33,441 bases of DNA, taken from Flavobacteriia bacterium (GTDB taxonomy: Bacteria > Bacteroidota > Bacteroidia > Flavobacteriales_D > Crocinitomicaceae). Made by a program: the position numbers and the translations under genes. The notes beneath the pieces were generated by a model that worked only from the letters and a program-made list of their open reading frames with translations, did no database searches and was not told the origin of the DNA. Location: positions 1 to 33,441 of the forward strand of contig CANLGD010000027.1 of the NCBI GenBank assembly GCA_947490145.1, written 5' to 3'. This document shows positions 15,580 to 23,665 of this stretch, piece by piece (position 1 is the first letter of the stretch; every line of letters begins with the position of its first letter).

Positions 15580-16302
15580 TTATTTCTGCAGCTCCAAATT
15601 TTCAGAAACCTCAGTTTGGCAAACCGTGGAATTGATTTTCAAAGAAACCGTCACAATTTCTTGTTCTCCAGTCATTTCTTCAATCCATTCAACTGCAACA
15701 ACATTGACTTTATCAGTCAAATCAGAACCTGCTTTGAGCTTAATTTTCTTTTTCAAAGCAATTGCCAAACGCTGTTTTTCCATTGTTTCAATTTCCATTT
15801 TCAAGGAATTATTTGCTGAATCTTCGTCTGAATTTTCATCAAAATCAATGTTGATTTTGTTTACTTTGTCTGTCAATTCAGCTCCAGCTTTGAATTTGAT
15901 TTTCTTTTTACAAGAAATTTCCAAAGTTTCATCTTGGTTTTCTTCCAGCTTAATTTTTAATTCAGATTCTGTAGAATCTTCATCAAAAGTTTCATCTGTT
16001 TCAATACTCACCATATTCACTTTTTCAGTCAAATCTGCTCCAGCTTTAACCGCCGAAGGCCGCACCGCAGGTAACCGAAGTTTCTTTTTCAACGCAATTT
16101 CCAAATGTTCTTTTTTACTTTGTTCCATTTCCATTTTCAGGTCCATAACTTTTGAAATCTCACTTTCTTCCTCTTGAATTTCAAGATTGATGCGGTTTGC
16201 TTTTTCGTTCTTTTCGGCACCAGTCCCGATCACCATCGGGAGTGGTTTCTTTTTTGCTTTCAATTTTAAAAGCCAATTACTTGATTTACAAAATTTATTC
16301 AT
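15580..16302 (-). CDS. Repetitive hypothetical protein with in-frame palindromic insertions
   Basis: 240 residues, no signal peptide. It is built from four ~50-residue acidic repeats, each with a basic KKK core, a KAG(A/S)(D/E)LTDKVN motif and an acidic stretch such as DENSDEDS. Repeats 3 and 4 have the clean core (KKKIKFKAGAEL, KKKIKLKAGSDL). In repeat 2 the same place holds eight extra residues (PAVRPSAV), and in repeat 1 PLPMVIGT; both are encoded by GC-rich palindromic DNA unlike the rest of the gene. Function unknown. It lies in a co-oriented cassette with two small membrane proteins and a 249-residue protein. Confidence 0.7.
   Translation of the reverse strand: MNKFCKSSNWLLKLKAKKKPLPMVIGTGAEKNEKANRINLEIQEEESEISKVMDLKMEMEQSKKEHLEIALKKKLRLPAVRPSAVKAGADLTEKVNMVSIETDETFDEDSTESELKIKLEENQDETLEISCKKKIKFKAGAELTDKVNKINIDFDENSDEDSANNSLKMEIETMEKQRLAIALKKKIKLKAGSDLTDKVNVVAVEWIEEMTGEQEIVTVSLKINSTVCQTEVSENLELQK
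16049..16080. repeat. GC-rich mini-insertion of the GCCTTCGGCGG type inside a coding repeat
   Basis: Compared with the homologous core of repeats 3 and 4 in the same protein, 24 nt are added in frame. The minus strand contains GCCTTCGGCGGT, also present in the insertion of the 83-residue gene (about 11363-11374), where it is read in a different frame. A related GCCTTCGGCG follows the 71-residue gene (12079-12088). Confidence 0.6.
16219..16246. repeat. CCCGAT/ATCGGG palindromic mini-insertion inside a coding repeat
   Basis: ACCAGTCCCGAT (16219-16230) and ATCGGGAGTGGT (16235-16246) are inverted repeats with one mismatch around a 4-nt loop. It lies at the same site in repeat 1 as the other insertion does in repeat 2. 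The same CCCGAT/ATCGGG core occurs at 11047-11060. Confidence 0.6.
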
Positions 16303-16366
16303 GTCTTAGTTGAATTAAAGGTTAATATTATCCTGTCTCTAACGTTCAGTCTTCAAAAGCTTTGCT

Positions 16367-16576
16367 TTATCTTCTGTCTGCAGTAACACTTTGTGCTACC
16401 GCACTTGCAATTGTTCCTCCAAGGATGAGGTAAGTTCCAAAACTTACAATTGCGGTTGGCAAAGCAACTGGAGAAGCTAAAATAACTCCTCCAGCAGCTG
16501 CCAAGCCAAGCCCGATATTTCGTACGATTCTGTGAAATTTCGGAGTTGGACTTGTGAAGCGGTTTTTTTTTGTCAT
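16367..16576 (-). CDS. Small hydrophobic membrane protein
   Basis: 69 residues: a basic N-terminus (TKKNRFTSPTPKFHRIVRN), then IGLGLAAAGGVILASPVALP and TAIVSFGTYLILGGTIASAV, two adjacent membrane helices rich in Gly and Ala, and a short basic tail. No family is recognised. It is the second gene of the minus-strand cassette, 136 bp after the 249-residue gene. Confidence 0.65.
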   Translation of the reverse strand: MTKKNRFTSPTPKFHRIVRNIGLGLAAAGGVILASPVALPTAIVSFGTYLILGGTIASAVAQSVTADRR

Positions 16577-16712
16577 TTTTAAATAATTTTTAAAGGCATT
16601 TTAAATTTCTAAGATCGAGGCTTTTTGAAAATTTGATTTTGAGTTTCGTTTCCGAAATGATAATAGAAATTTTTAAAGTAACGAAGAGATTAGCAATTAA
16701 AAAGCCTTTAGA

Positions 16713-17462
16713 TTAAATCACTTCAATAATTCTTAAAGCGTTGAATGCTCCATTTTTCAATGAATATTGAACACCGTTTACCATTTGGAAAAACTCAATT
16801 TTCAGTAAATAAACTTTTGCACCTGCTCCCGCTGGAACGGAAATAGGTGTCAAAGTCACTGACGTTGGAGTTCCGTCAAGTGGCAAATTCACAACGTTTG
16901 TCAACTTCACATCTGCAATTGAAGTTGCATAATTGATATTGCCATAAGATCCTGTTAAACTCACATGAGTTGCACCTTGTGGAAAAACGATGTTATTTAC
17001 TGGAATTAAACCAGGAATCGTAATCACTCCTGTAGTCGTGTTCACTGCATAAGGTTTGTACAAAATGCTCCCTAAAAGCGCGTTTTTGTTGAATTCAAAA
17101 CCTTTCAATAATGCTTTTGCAGTCGCTCCAGCAATCGCAACACCCACTTTTCTTTGTCCTCTTGCAGAAATCAAATCCAAGTTTTTAATTTGCGACATCA
17201 ATTTTGTCATTCTCGCAACAACTCTGTTGTCTGATGCACTTTGTGCAATCGGACGTAAAGAATCTCGAGTAAGTTTTCCTGATGTTGCAGACGTCCCGAA
17301 TTCTGCATTGTTCTCACGAGTTCGAGCATATGCAGGATCATTTTTGATTCGGTCGCCATCAACACCGCCTTTTTCTTTTGCCAAATGTCCGTCTTTGGTC
17401 TTGTAAAAAGATAAATCTCCGATTTTTCCTTTTAACTTGATAATGCCAGTTTGTTTTGCCAT
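16713..17462 (-). CDS. Hypothetical protein (MAKQTGIIKLKGKIGDLSFY type), first gene of cassette
   Basis: 249 residues without signal peptide. The N-terminus (MAKQTGIIKLKGKIGDLSFY, then LAKEKGGVDGDRI and ARTRENNAEFG) is a pattern I remember from many Flavobacteria hypothetical proteins, none with a known function. Residues ~130-249 are beta-rich with Val/Thr/Pro repeats ending in RIIEVI, which would suit a structural or assembly protein. It leads a cassette with two small membrane proteins and a repetitive acidic protein, so a phage- or particle-like role is an inference only. Confidence 0.65.
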   Translation of the reverse strand: MAKQTGIIKLKGKIGDLSFYKTKDGHLAKEKGGVDGDRIKNDPAYARTRENNAEFGTSATSGKLTRDSLRPIAQSASDNRVVARMTKLMSQIKNLDLISARGQRKVGVAIAGATAKALLKGFEFNKNALLGSILYKPYAVNTTTGVITIPGLIPVNNIVFPQGATHVSLTGSYGNINYATSIADVKLTNVVNLPLDGTPTSVTLTPISVPAGAGAKVYLLKIEFFQMVNGVQYSLKNGAFNALRIIEVI

Positions 17463-17816
17463 TTCATTTTGTTTTTTAATTAGCTTTTAAGACTTTCTTT
17501 AAAGCAAAACATTGTTCATGTCGCGAGTAGAATTTCTGTTTCTGAATCAAAAATAGGGTAGTGGCTTATTACTTTTACAATGTCATTCCGATTGTGAAAC
17601 TTTGTTCCGAAAAGGGTTTTTTGATCCCATAATTTGCTCCAATTTCAAAAAAAAATATAGGTGGTGCAATGATTATTTTGTAGGTGGTCCAATAGGTGGT
17701 GCAATCGAATTTATAAAATCCAATTCAGCCCTATGTTAATCCTAAGGGAGCGCCATATCAACGCCCACTTAGGTTAAATTTTTAACAATTTAAATGATAT
17801 CCTAATTTGAAAAATT
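17463..17816 (-). other. Intergenic region with possible decayed gene end and 12-bp repeats
   Basis: On the minus strand a short frame ending at 17578 reads FEIGANYGIKKPFSEQSFTI then GMTL, which looks like the last strands of an outer-membrane beta-barrel, but no start exists, so at most this is a remnant. Upstream of it, three copies of the 12-mer ATTGSACCACCT (minus strand) lie at 17659-17670, 17682-17693 and 17694-17705. No clear promoter for the 249-residue gene was found. Confidence 0.35.
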
Positions 17817-17880
17817 TTGTCAAGTTTTTTGCGCAAAAAACTTGATAAAATTCCAAAAACAAGTAAAATAGAAAATAAAT

Positions 17881-17924
17881 GTCCAGTTTTTTTTATAATA
17901 AACTGGACAAATTTTATATATTTG
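17881..17924 (+). promoter_or_regulatory. AbiE promoter with overlapping operator
   Basis: GTCCAGTTT (17881-17889) and AAACTGGAC (17900-17908) form a perfect 9-bp inverted repeat with a 10-nt spacer, immediately upstream of TATATTTG (17917-17924), a consensus -7 element. AbiEi antitoxins repress their own operon by binding inverted repeats in the promoter, so this is a good operator candidate. Transcription should start near 17930, leaving about 10 nt before the GTG start. Confidence 0.65.
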
Positions 17925-17939
17925 CATAAAATAAGTGTC

Positions 17940-18665
17940 GTGAAAGTATCTGATTACATTAAGAATAAGATTGAAAGACTCCCGAAGTCTTATGTTTTCA
18001 CATACGACGACTTTGTTACAGAGGTCAATAAAAAAGAAGCTGTGATAAAATGTCTTAATCGATTAGCCGCTTCTGGAAAGATTTCTAAGGTAGCTAAAGG
18101 CAAATTTTATAAACCTGAAAATACTGTTTTTGGAAAATTAGAACCAAGCCAATACCAATTGGTAAAAGATCTTTTGGAAAGTGACAACAAAATAACAGGT
18201 TACCTTACAACGTATAGTATTTTCAATTCTTTGGGATTAACGACACAAGTTAGTAATACAATTCAAATTGCAAAAAATGAAGTAAGACCCACTTTTAAAA
18301 GGGAGCGATACACCATTTCTTTTGTCAAACAAAAAAATACAATTACAAAAGAAAACATTCCTTTTTTACAATTATTGGATTCAATTCGCTACATCAAAAA
18401 AATTCCTGATGCAACAATTGTCAACTCTTGCCAGCGATTCATGGAACTAATAAAAAAATATTCAGATGGTGAGATAAGTACTTTAGTTCGTTTAGCACTA
18501 AAATATCCTCCAGCTACAAGAGCTTTGTTAGGCGCAATATTGGATGATTTGGAAAAAACAACATTTTCAGAAACGCTTTTAAAATCTTTAAATTCTATAA
18601 CGAAATACACTTTGTCGGGTGCGAAAAATGCACTTGTGAATTGTGAAAAATGGAATATAATATGA
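17940..18665 (+). CDS. AbiEi-type antitoxin (transcriptional repressor)
   Basis: 241 residues from GTG 17940 (VKVSDYIKNKIERLPKSYVF). An upstream TTG reading from 17817 would cross the operator and promoter, so it is rejected. The N-terminal ~70 residues are a winged helix (FTYDDFVTEVNKKEAVIKCL, then KISKVAKGKFYKP); the remainder is the antitoxin domain (GYLTTYSIFNSLGLTTQVSN). It represses the operon and counteracts the AbiEii nucleotidyltransferase, in the type IV manner described for AbiE. Its stop overlaps the toxin ATG (ATGA at 18662-18665). Confidence 0.85.
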   Translation: MKVSDYIKNKIERLPKSYVFTYDDFVTEVNKKEAVIKCLNRLAASGKISKVAKGKFYKPENTVFGKLEPSQYQLVKDLLESDNKITGYLTTYSIFNSLGLTTQVSNTIQIAKNEVRPTFKRERYTISFVKQKNTITKENIPFLQLLDSIRYIKKIPDATIVNSCQRFMELIKKYSDGEISTLVRLALKYPPATRALLGAILDDLEKTTFSETLLKSLNSITKYTLSGAKNALVNCEKWNII

Positions 18666-19648
18666 AATTACACGAAAACGCAACTTTATTTAGACAATCG
18701 ATTGAGTTTACAGCTAAACAAATGAACTTAGCTCCAATTTATATTGAAAAAGATTATTGGGTAACTTTTGCATTACATGCAATTTTTCAAAATGAGATTG
18801 GTGATCAGACTGTTTTTAAAGGTGGAACTGCATTGTCAAAATGCTTTGGAATTATAGAACGATTTTCTGAAGATATTGACTTGGTAGTCCTTAGAAAGGA
18901 TGAAGAAACTGGAAATCAACTAAAAACTAAACTAAAGAAAATTACTAATGCCGTAGCTAAAAGCTTGACAGAAGTAGAAGAACCAACGATAACCAATAAA
19001 AGAGGAATGATTAGAAAAGTAGCTTTCGATTATCCAAAAGTTTTTACTGGTGTTTTTGGCCAAGTTCGACAGTTTATTATAATTGAAGCATCTTGGTTGG
19101 GAAGATTTGAGCCATTTCACAAACAATTTCTTTCGTCTTATATTTTTGATATGATGTCTGCAGCTGGTCAAGAAAAATTGGCTGAAGAATATGATATGAT
19201 GCCTTTTGAGGTTCAAGTGCTGCATGTCAATAGAACGATTTGTGAAAAGATAATGAGTTTAGTGCGTTTTTCTTATGGCGAAAATCCAATTGAAGACCTT
19301 AAAAAGAAAATTCGTCATACTTACGATTTACACCAATTGCTAAACTTGTCAGAAGTAGGAACATTTTTTGAAAGCCATGAATTTGCAGAAATGTTACTGT
19401 TAGTTGCAAATGACGATGTCGAAAGCTTTAAAAATGGCAATTCTTGGTTAAAATATCACCCAAAAGAAGCACTAATTTTCAAAGATTCAGAAAATACTTG
19501 GGCGGAAATGGAAAAAACCTATTTACAAGAATTTAGTAATTTAGTGTACGGTAAACTTCCAACAGCAAATGAAATTTTAGACACTTTGAAACAAATTTCT
19601 AATAGAATTCAAACCATAGATTGGAAAATTGATTTTAGAATATCTTAA
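18662..19648 (+). CDS. AbiEii-type toxin (nucleotidyltransferase)
   Basis: 328 residues from ATG 18662 (MKLHENATLFRQSIEFTAKQ). An in-frame ATG at 18650 is possible, but 18662 gives the ATGA overlap usual in such pairs. Nucleotidyltransferase marks: YIEKDYWVTFAL, FKGGTALSKCFG (GS motif) and RFSEDIDLVVL (catalytic DxD), followed by the C-terminal helical domain with IRHTYDLHQLL. AbiEii enzymes stop growth, protecting the population from phage; related toxins modify tRNA acceptor ends. It appears intact. Confidence 0.92.
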   Translation: MKLHENATLFRQSIEFTAKQMNLAPIYIEKDYWVTFALHAIFQNEIGDQTVFKGGTALSKCFGIIERFSEDIDLVVLRKDEETGNQLKTKLKKITNAVAKSLTEVEEPTITNKRGMIRKVAFDYPKVFTGVFGQVRQFIIIEASWLGRFEPFHKQFLSSYIFDMMSAAGQEKLAEEYDMMPFEVQVLHVNRTICEKIMSLVRFSYGENPIEDLKKKIRHTYDLHQLLNLSEVGTFFESHEFAEMLLLVANDDVESFKNGNSWLKYHPKEALIFKDSENTWAEMEKTYLQEFSNLVYGKLPTANEILDTLKQISNRIQTIDWKIDFRIS

Positions 19649-19679
19649 ATAAGAGAAACAATTTTTACTCCATTTTGCA

Positions 19680-19687
19680 TATCTTTG
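19680..19687 (+). promoter_or_regulatory. -7 promoter element of the small gene at 19697
   Basis: TATCTTTG fits TAnnTTTG. The predicted start falls near 19693, so the mRNA is almost leaderless at ATG 19697. Confidence 0.5.
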
Positions 19688-19696
19688 TTCAGCAAT

Positions 19697-19894
19697 ATGA
19701 ATACAAAACGGATATGTATATACCCGAAGGATATTCAACGAATCACAGGACGTTCAGAAAGATATGGAAGGAATTTAATTAACAGAATTAAAGCAGCCAA
19801 TTCAAAAGAGAAAAGTCAATTTGTAACAATAAGTGAATTCAGTAAATATTCTGGTATATCGGAAAAGGAAATTAGAACTTATATTATTGATTAA
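19697..19894 (+). CDS. Small hypothetical protein, possibly DNA-binding
   Basis: 65 residues (MNTKRICIYPKDIQRITGRS...). ATG 19697 is preferred over a TTG at 19685, which overlaps the promoter. DIQRITGRSERYGRNLINRI resembles a helix-turn-helix, and a second one may lie in EFSKYSGISEKEIRTYI, suggesting an excisionase- or regulator-like protein. It has its own promoter, so it is not strictly part of the AbiE operon 49 bp upstream. Confidence 0.65.
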   Translation: MNTKRICIYPKDIQRITGRSERYGRNLINRIKAANSKEKSQFVTISEFSKYSGISEKEIRTYIID

Positions 19895-19985
19895 AACGAA
19901 TAATCATCAAAATTCACCTTCTGAAAATTAATTCATTTTGCGATAATTTGTTCCCTTTTATTACATTCATATTGATACTTTTTAG

Positions 19986-20178
19986 TACCTTTGTTTCACA
20001 ATAGTTCTTTCAAATCATTCAAAACAAATCAACCTTAAGGGTAGAGCTTTTGGTCATATTATCGAAAAAATAAATTATAAAATACTGATAATCAGACTGC
20101 TTTTTGCTTGTCAGCGGTGCCGTCCAGACCGCAACTTTAATAGCGAAAAGCCTCAGAATTATCTGAGGCTTTTTTTTT
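19986..20178 (+). ncRNA. Probable small RNA, possibly 6S-like
   Basis: The gap between two genes holds TACCTTTG (19986-19993, consensus -7), no ORF, and a strong terminator (20146-20178), predicting a ~180-nt transcript. It can fold into a long irregular hairpin: AGAGC (20043-20047), internal TTTT, GGTC, a 2x2 loop, ATTATC (20058-20063) with GATAAT (20087-20092), GACT and GCTTT (20099-20103), plus a second stem GCGGT/ACCGC (20114-20132). A long helix broken by a bubble recalls 6S RNA, which mimics open promoters. The length suits this, but the identification is tentative. Confidence 0.45.
20146..20178. terminator. Bidirectional terminator between the small RNA and folP
   Basis: GCCTCAG-AATTAT-CTGAGGC (20150-20169) is followed by T9 on the plus strand, and by TTTT on the minus strand, where it can also end folP. 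Confidence 0.85.
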
Positions 20179-20210
20179 GAAATCTAATTTAATTAAATAA
20201 TTCCATTTTT

Positions 20211-21068
20211 TTAAATTTCCATTATTTTAATTATTTCAACTGCTTCCATTACATCATGAACGCGAATAATTTTTGCACCTTTCATCAAAGCAATTGTATT
20301 TAAAACGGTTGTTCCATTAAGAGCATTTTCTGGGGTGGAATTAAGCTTTTTGTAAATCATTGATTTTCTTGAAAAACCAACAATAATTGGGTAATTTAGG
20401 AAGCTAAAATCCTCTAATTTATCTAAAATTTCATAATTTTGTTTTAGTGTTTTTGCAAAGCCAAAACCTGGATCTAAAATAATGTCATTTATTCCAATTT
20501 CTTTTAAAACATTAATTTTCTCAGAAAAATAATAACACATTTCCTTAAAAATATTGTCATAATGTGTAAAATTTGACATCGTCTCTGGAGTGCCTTTGAT
20601 GTGCGACAAAATATAAGGTACAGGATATTTTTTCAGCGTGGAAAGCATTTCTGGATCCATCGAAAAACCACTAATATCATTAATAATATTCGCTCCAGCT
20701 TCAATGGCAGCTTTTGCAACTTTTCCTCTAAAACTATCTATACTCAAAATTATTTCTGGAAATTCCCTTCTTATTTCAGTTATTGCAGGAATTGTTCGCT
20801 GAATTTCCTCTTCAGTTGAAGATTTTTTTGCATCTGGTCGAGTAGAATTCCCTCCAATGTCAATAATTGAAACTCCTGCCTTCACTTGCTTTTCAACTTC
20901 TTGAATAACAGCAGTTAAATTAGTAAATCGACTGCCCTCAAAAAAAGAATCTTGGGTACAATTTATGATTCCCATAACTACTGGTTTTGAGAGATCTAAA
21001 ATTTTTTCATTGATCAGAATACTGTTTTTAGAATATAAATTTGTATCTTCAACCCTTGATTTTAGCAT
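20211..21068 (-). CDS. folP: Dihydropteroate synthase
   Basis: 285 residues. A folate-pathway TIM barrel that joins p-aminobenzoate to hydroxymethyl-dihydropterin diphosphate. Loop motifs: VMGIINCTQDSFFEGSRF (the usual Pro of TPDSF is Gln here), DIGGNSTRPDAKKSS, NIINDISGF, ILDPGFGFAKT, IIVGFSRKSMIYKK (the SRKS of the pterin site) and the terminal IIRVHDVMEAVEI. The Pro-to-Gln change lies in a flexible pABA/sulfonamide-binding loop, so drug sensitivity could differ; otherwise it looks functional. It is transcribed divergently from the DUF1599 gene, only 24 bp away. Confidence 0.96.
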   Translation of the reverse strand: MLKSRVEDTNLYSKNSILINEKILDLSKPVVMGIINCTQDSFFEGSRFTNLTAVIQEVEKQVKAGVSIIDIGGNSTRPDAKKSSTEEEIQRTIPAITEIRREFPEIILSIDSFRGKVAKAAIEAGANIINDISGFSMDPEMLSTLKKYPVPYILSHIKGTPETMSNFTHYDNIFKEMCYYFSEKINVLKEIGINDIILDPGFGFAKTLKQNYEILDKLEDFSFLNYPIIVGFSRKSMIYKKLNSTPENALNGTTVLNTIALMKGAKIIRVHDVMEAVEIIKIMEI

Positions 21069-21092
21069 TTTTTTAGTTTATAAATAAATTTA

Positions 21093-21632
21093 ATGATACA
21101 AACATCGGAACAATATTCGGAAATTATCTCAAATTGCCGCGAAATTTTTCAGAAGAAAACAAAAGATTATGGTACAGCTTGGCGAATTTTACGTCCAAGT
21201 TCGTTGACTGATCAGATTTTTATCAAAGCCCAACGCATTCGCACAATTCAAGAGACTGGTCAAAATAGAGTAGGAGAAAGCGTTGAAGATGAGTTTGTTG
21301 CCATTATTAATTATTGCATTATGGCAATAATTCAATTAATGGAAACAAATGAATTAGAAATGGAACTCGAAGAAAAATTAGCTTTTTCATTGTATGATAA
21401 GTATGCCGATTTTGCATTCGATTTGATGACAAAAAAAAATCATGATTATGGAGAAGCCTGGAGAGATATGCGCGTTAGTTCATTAACTGATTTGATTCTA
21501 ATGAAAATCCTACGTGTAAAACAGATTGAAAACAACAAAGGAAAAACTTTAATTAGTGAAGGAATTGATGCAAATTATTTTGATATGTTAAATTATTCAG
21601 TGTTTGCCTTGATTCATTTAAATGAAAATTAA
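21093..21632 (+). CDS. DUF1599 (nucleotide-modification-associated) protein
   Basis: 179 residues made of two copies of an ~85-residue unit: KKTKDYGTAWRILRPSSLTD, then QIFIKAQRIRTIQ; and KKNHDYGEAWRDMRVSSLTD, then LILMKILRVKQIE. Each unit ends in an aromatic helix (AIINYCIMAIIQL, DMLNYSVFALIHL). DUF1599 has been linked by comparative genomics to modified-nucleotide metabolism, but no activity is established. In Bacteroidota it commonly lies between folP and the DoxX gene, as here, so it is a core gene. Confidence 0.88.
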   Translation: MIQTSEQYSEIISNCREIFQKKTKDYGTAWRILRPSSLTDQIFIKAQRIRTIQETGQNRVGESVEDEFVAIINYCIMAIIQLMETNELEMELEEKLAFSLYDKYADFAFDLMTKKNHDYGEAWRDMRVSSLTDLILMKILRVKQIENNKGKTLISEGIDANYFDMLNYSVFALIHLNEN

Positions 21633-21715
21633 AAAAATACCAATAACATCGATTTAACATCAATATTGAAAAAAAAACAATAATTTTGTAAAAGGCAAAT
21701 TTTTATATTTAGAAT

Positions 21716-23596
21716 ATGAGTAAAATAAATACTTTACATGGACAATCGTTCATCTTCAACGCTATTTTTATCGCAGTAAATCTAATAGGATTGACCTTTG
21801 TTACTATTGGTTTTCATGAAAATTTCATTGATTCGAAATGGCTTTTTGCAGGAATTGGTTTCGCACTTTTAGCAATAAGTACAGCTGGATTGATAATTTT
21901 GAAAGGAAAATTATTCATGGCAATGGCTTCAAGACTTTTTGTTGGAGGGCTTTTTATCGTTTCAGGTTTAATTAAAGCTAATGATCCTTTAGGATTTAGT
22001 TATAAATTGGAAGAATATTTTGAAGATGGTGCTTTGGCATTTAGAATCAAAGAATGGTTTGGTGCTCCAGGTTTTTCATTAGAATTTTTGATTGATTGGG
22101 CTTTAGTATTATCAGTAATAATTTGTATTGCAGAAATCGTAATTGGCGTGTTGGTTTTAATTGGTGGGAAAGTGAAATTGGTTTCATGGCTTTTGATTTT
22201 AATGATGCTATTTTTTACTTTTTTAACTTGGCACACTGCAAATTGCGATCCTGATATCAAGTTTGTGGATAGAGATACTTACTCAATGAGTGATCCTTTG
22301 GCACAAATAAAAATTGACGAAGCAAAATCAAACGCTGAACTGAAAATTATTTCTAAAAATTCAGATGAAGTTGTTATTGAAGAAATGAAACAACCTCAGT
22401 GTGTTTCTGACTGTGGTTGCTTTGGTGATGCCATGAAAGGTTCAGTTGGCAGATCCTTAACTCCAAAAGAATCTTTGTGGAAGGATATTGTCTTGGTGTA
22501 TTTATCGATTTGGATTTTCATGGCTCAAAGAAAAATTAGTCCAAACACAAGAGAAGAAAATTTCTATGTAATCCCAATTTCTCTATTAATCGTTACTTTT
22601 TTTTCCTTCATTTTTGGCTGGTATTTCCCCGTTATTTTTGGATTAATTTCAATTGTAGGTGCACTTTGGGTTTTAAGAGCTGGAGGAAAAATATTCGGAA
22701 ATTATTGGGGAAGTACCATATTTGTGAGCATTATTTGTCTTTTATTTACTACTTACGTTTTGATGTTTGAACCTTTAAAAGATTATAGACCTTACGCGGT
22801 TGGTTCAAACTTAAAGATAAAAATGAACGATGGTAAAGAAGGTAAATATGAATCAGGATTTACGCTTAAAAATTTGAAAACTGGTAAAAATGAATTTTTT
22901 ACACAAGCAGAATATACCGATACGATTCGAAAAATTTGGGAAGACAAAAACTATAAATACATCGCAACAGAAACAAAAGAAATTATTCCTACGAGATTGC
23001 CATCTATTACTGGACAATTTAATCCTTTATTGCAATTTTCTGACTTAACTGAGCCAGAAAGAAATATGCCGTTTATTGCTAAAATGTTAAAAAATGCAAC
23101 GGTTGATGGAGTTTTATTATTTGATAGAGAAAATGAAACGGACATTGAAGTTTTGGCGAATGAGTATAATTTGAACGATTATGATTCTGCATTTTTTCGA
23201 TATAAAGAAAAAATTAAGATGAATAATCCAGATTTGTCAGAAATAAGTATAAAGGATTTTATAATAGATTCAAAGGAAATAATCATTATTTTTTCTAAAA
23301 ATCTGAAAAAAGCAAATTTTGAAAAAATCGCAGCATATAAATCTTTATTCAAAGCTGCTACGAAAAATAAAATACCTATGATTTTAATTTGCTCGTCGAA
23401 CAGAGAAGAAATTAATGCTTGGAGAAATAAAAATAATTTTCAAATTCCAGCTTTTACAAATGATGAAACAGAATTAAAAGCAATTGCAAGGTCAAATCCA
23501 TCTTTAATGGTAATTCAGAAAGCTGTGGTAAAAGGGAAATATCCATTTAGATCCTTGCCAACTTTTGATTGGTTGAAAAAACACGTTTTGAAATAA
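21716..23596 (+). CDS. DoxX-family membrane protein (BT_3928 type)
   Basis: 626 residues. Two N-terminal membrane helices, then the DoxX-like core (LFVGGLFIVSGLIKANDPLG, helices at ~135-185), a cysteine loop (QCVSDCGCFGDAMKGSVGRS) typical of this family, and further helices to ~370. After that comes a soluble domain whose end (PTFDWLKKHVL, with PMILICSSNREEINAWR) resembles a thioredoxin-like fold without an active-site CxxC. A role in quinone or thiol redox at the inner membrane is plausible but unproven. It is followed by tpiA, the usual order in Flavobacteriia. Confidence 0.88.
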   Translation: MSKINTLHGQSFIFNAIFIAVNLIGLTFVTIGFHENFIDSKWLFAGIGFALLAISTAGLIILKGKLFMAMASRLFVGGLFIVSGLIKANDPLGFSYKLEEYFEDGALAFRIKEWFGAPGFSLEFLIDWALVLSVIICIAEIVIGVLVLIGGKVKLVSWLLILMMLFFTFLTWHTANCDPDIKFVDRDTYSMSDPLAQIKIDEAKSNAELKIISKNSDEVVIEEMKQPQCVSDCGCFGDAMKGSVGRSLTPKESLWKDIVLVYLSIWIFMAQRKISPNTREENFYVIPISLLIVTFFSFIFGWYFPVIFGLISIVGALWVLRAGGKIFGNYWGSTIFVSIICLLFTTYVLMFEPLKDYRPYAVGSNLKIKMNDGKEGKYESGFTLKNLKTGKNEFFTQAEYTDTIRKIWEDKNYKYIATETKEIIPTRLPSITGQFNPLLQFSDLTEPERNMPFIAKMLKNATVDGVLLFDRENETDIEVLANEYNLNDYDSAFFRYKEKIKMNNPDLSEISIKDFIIDSKEIIIIFSKNLKKANFEKIAAYKSLFKAATKNKIPMILICSSNREEINAWRNKNNFQIPAFTNDETELKAIARSNPSLMVIQKAVVKGKYPFRSLPTFDWLKKHVLK

Positions 23597-23665
23597 GTGA
23601 GAGGCTGGAATTGAAAAAGTATTCCGACAACTAAAGCCCTAAAATAAACAAAATATAAATCGAAA

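Noticed and set aside
15626-16177. Plus-strand open frame opposite the 240-residue repetitive gene
   Set aside because: It is the antisense shadow of a repetitive minus-strand gene that has proper repeats, operon context and a terminator.
17695-17708. 14-nt match GGTGGTGCAATCGA between this site and the leader elements at 4081-4215 and 5128-5263
   Set aside because: A few exact 14-mers are expected by chance in a window of this size, and nothing else in the leaders is shared.
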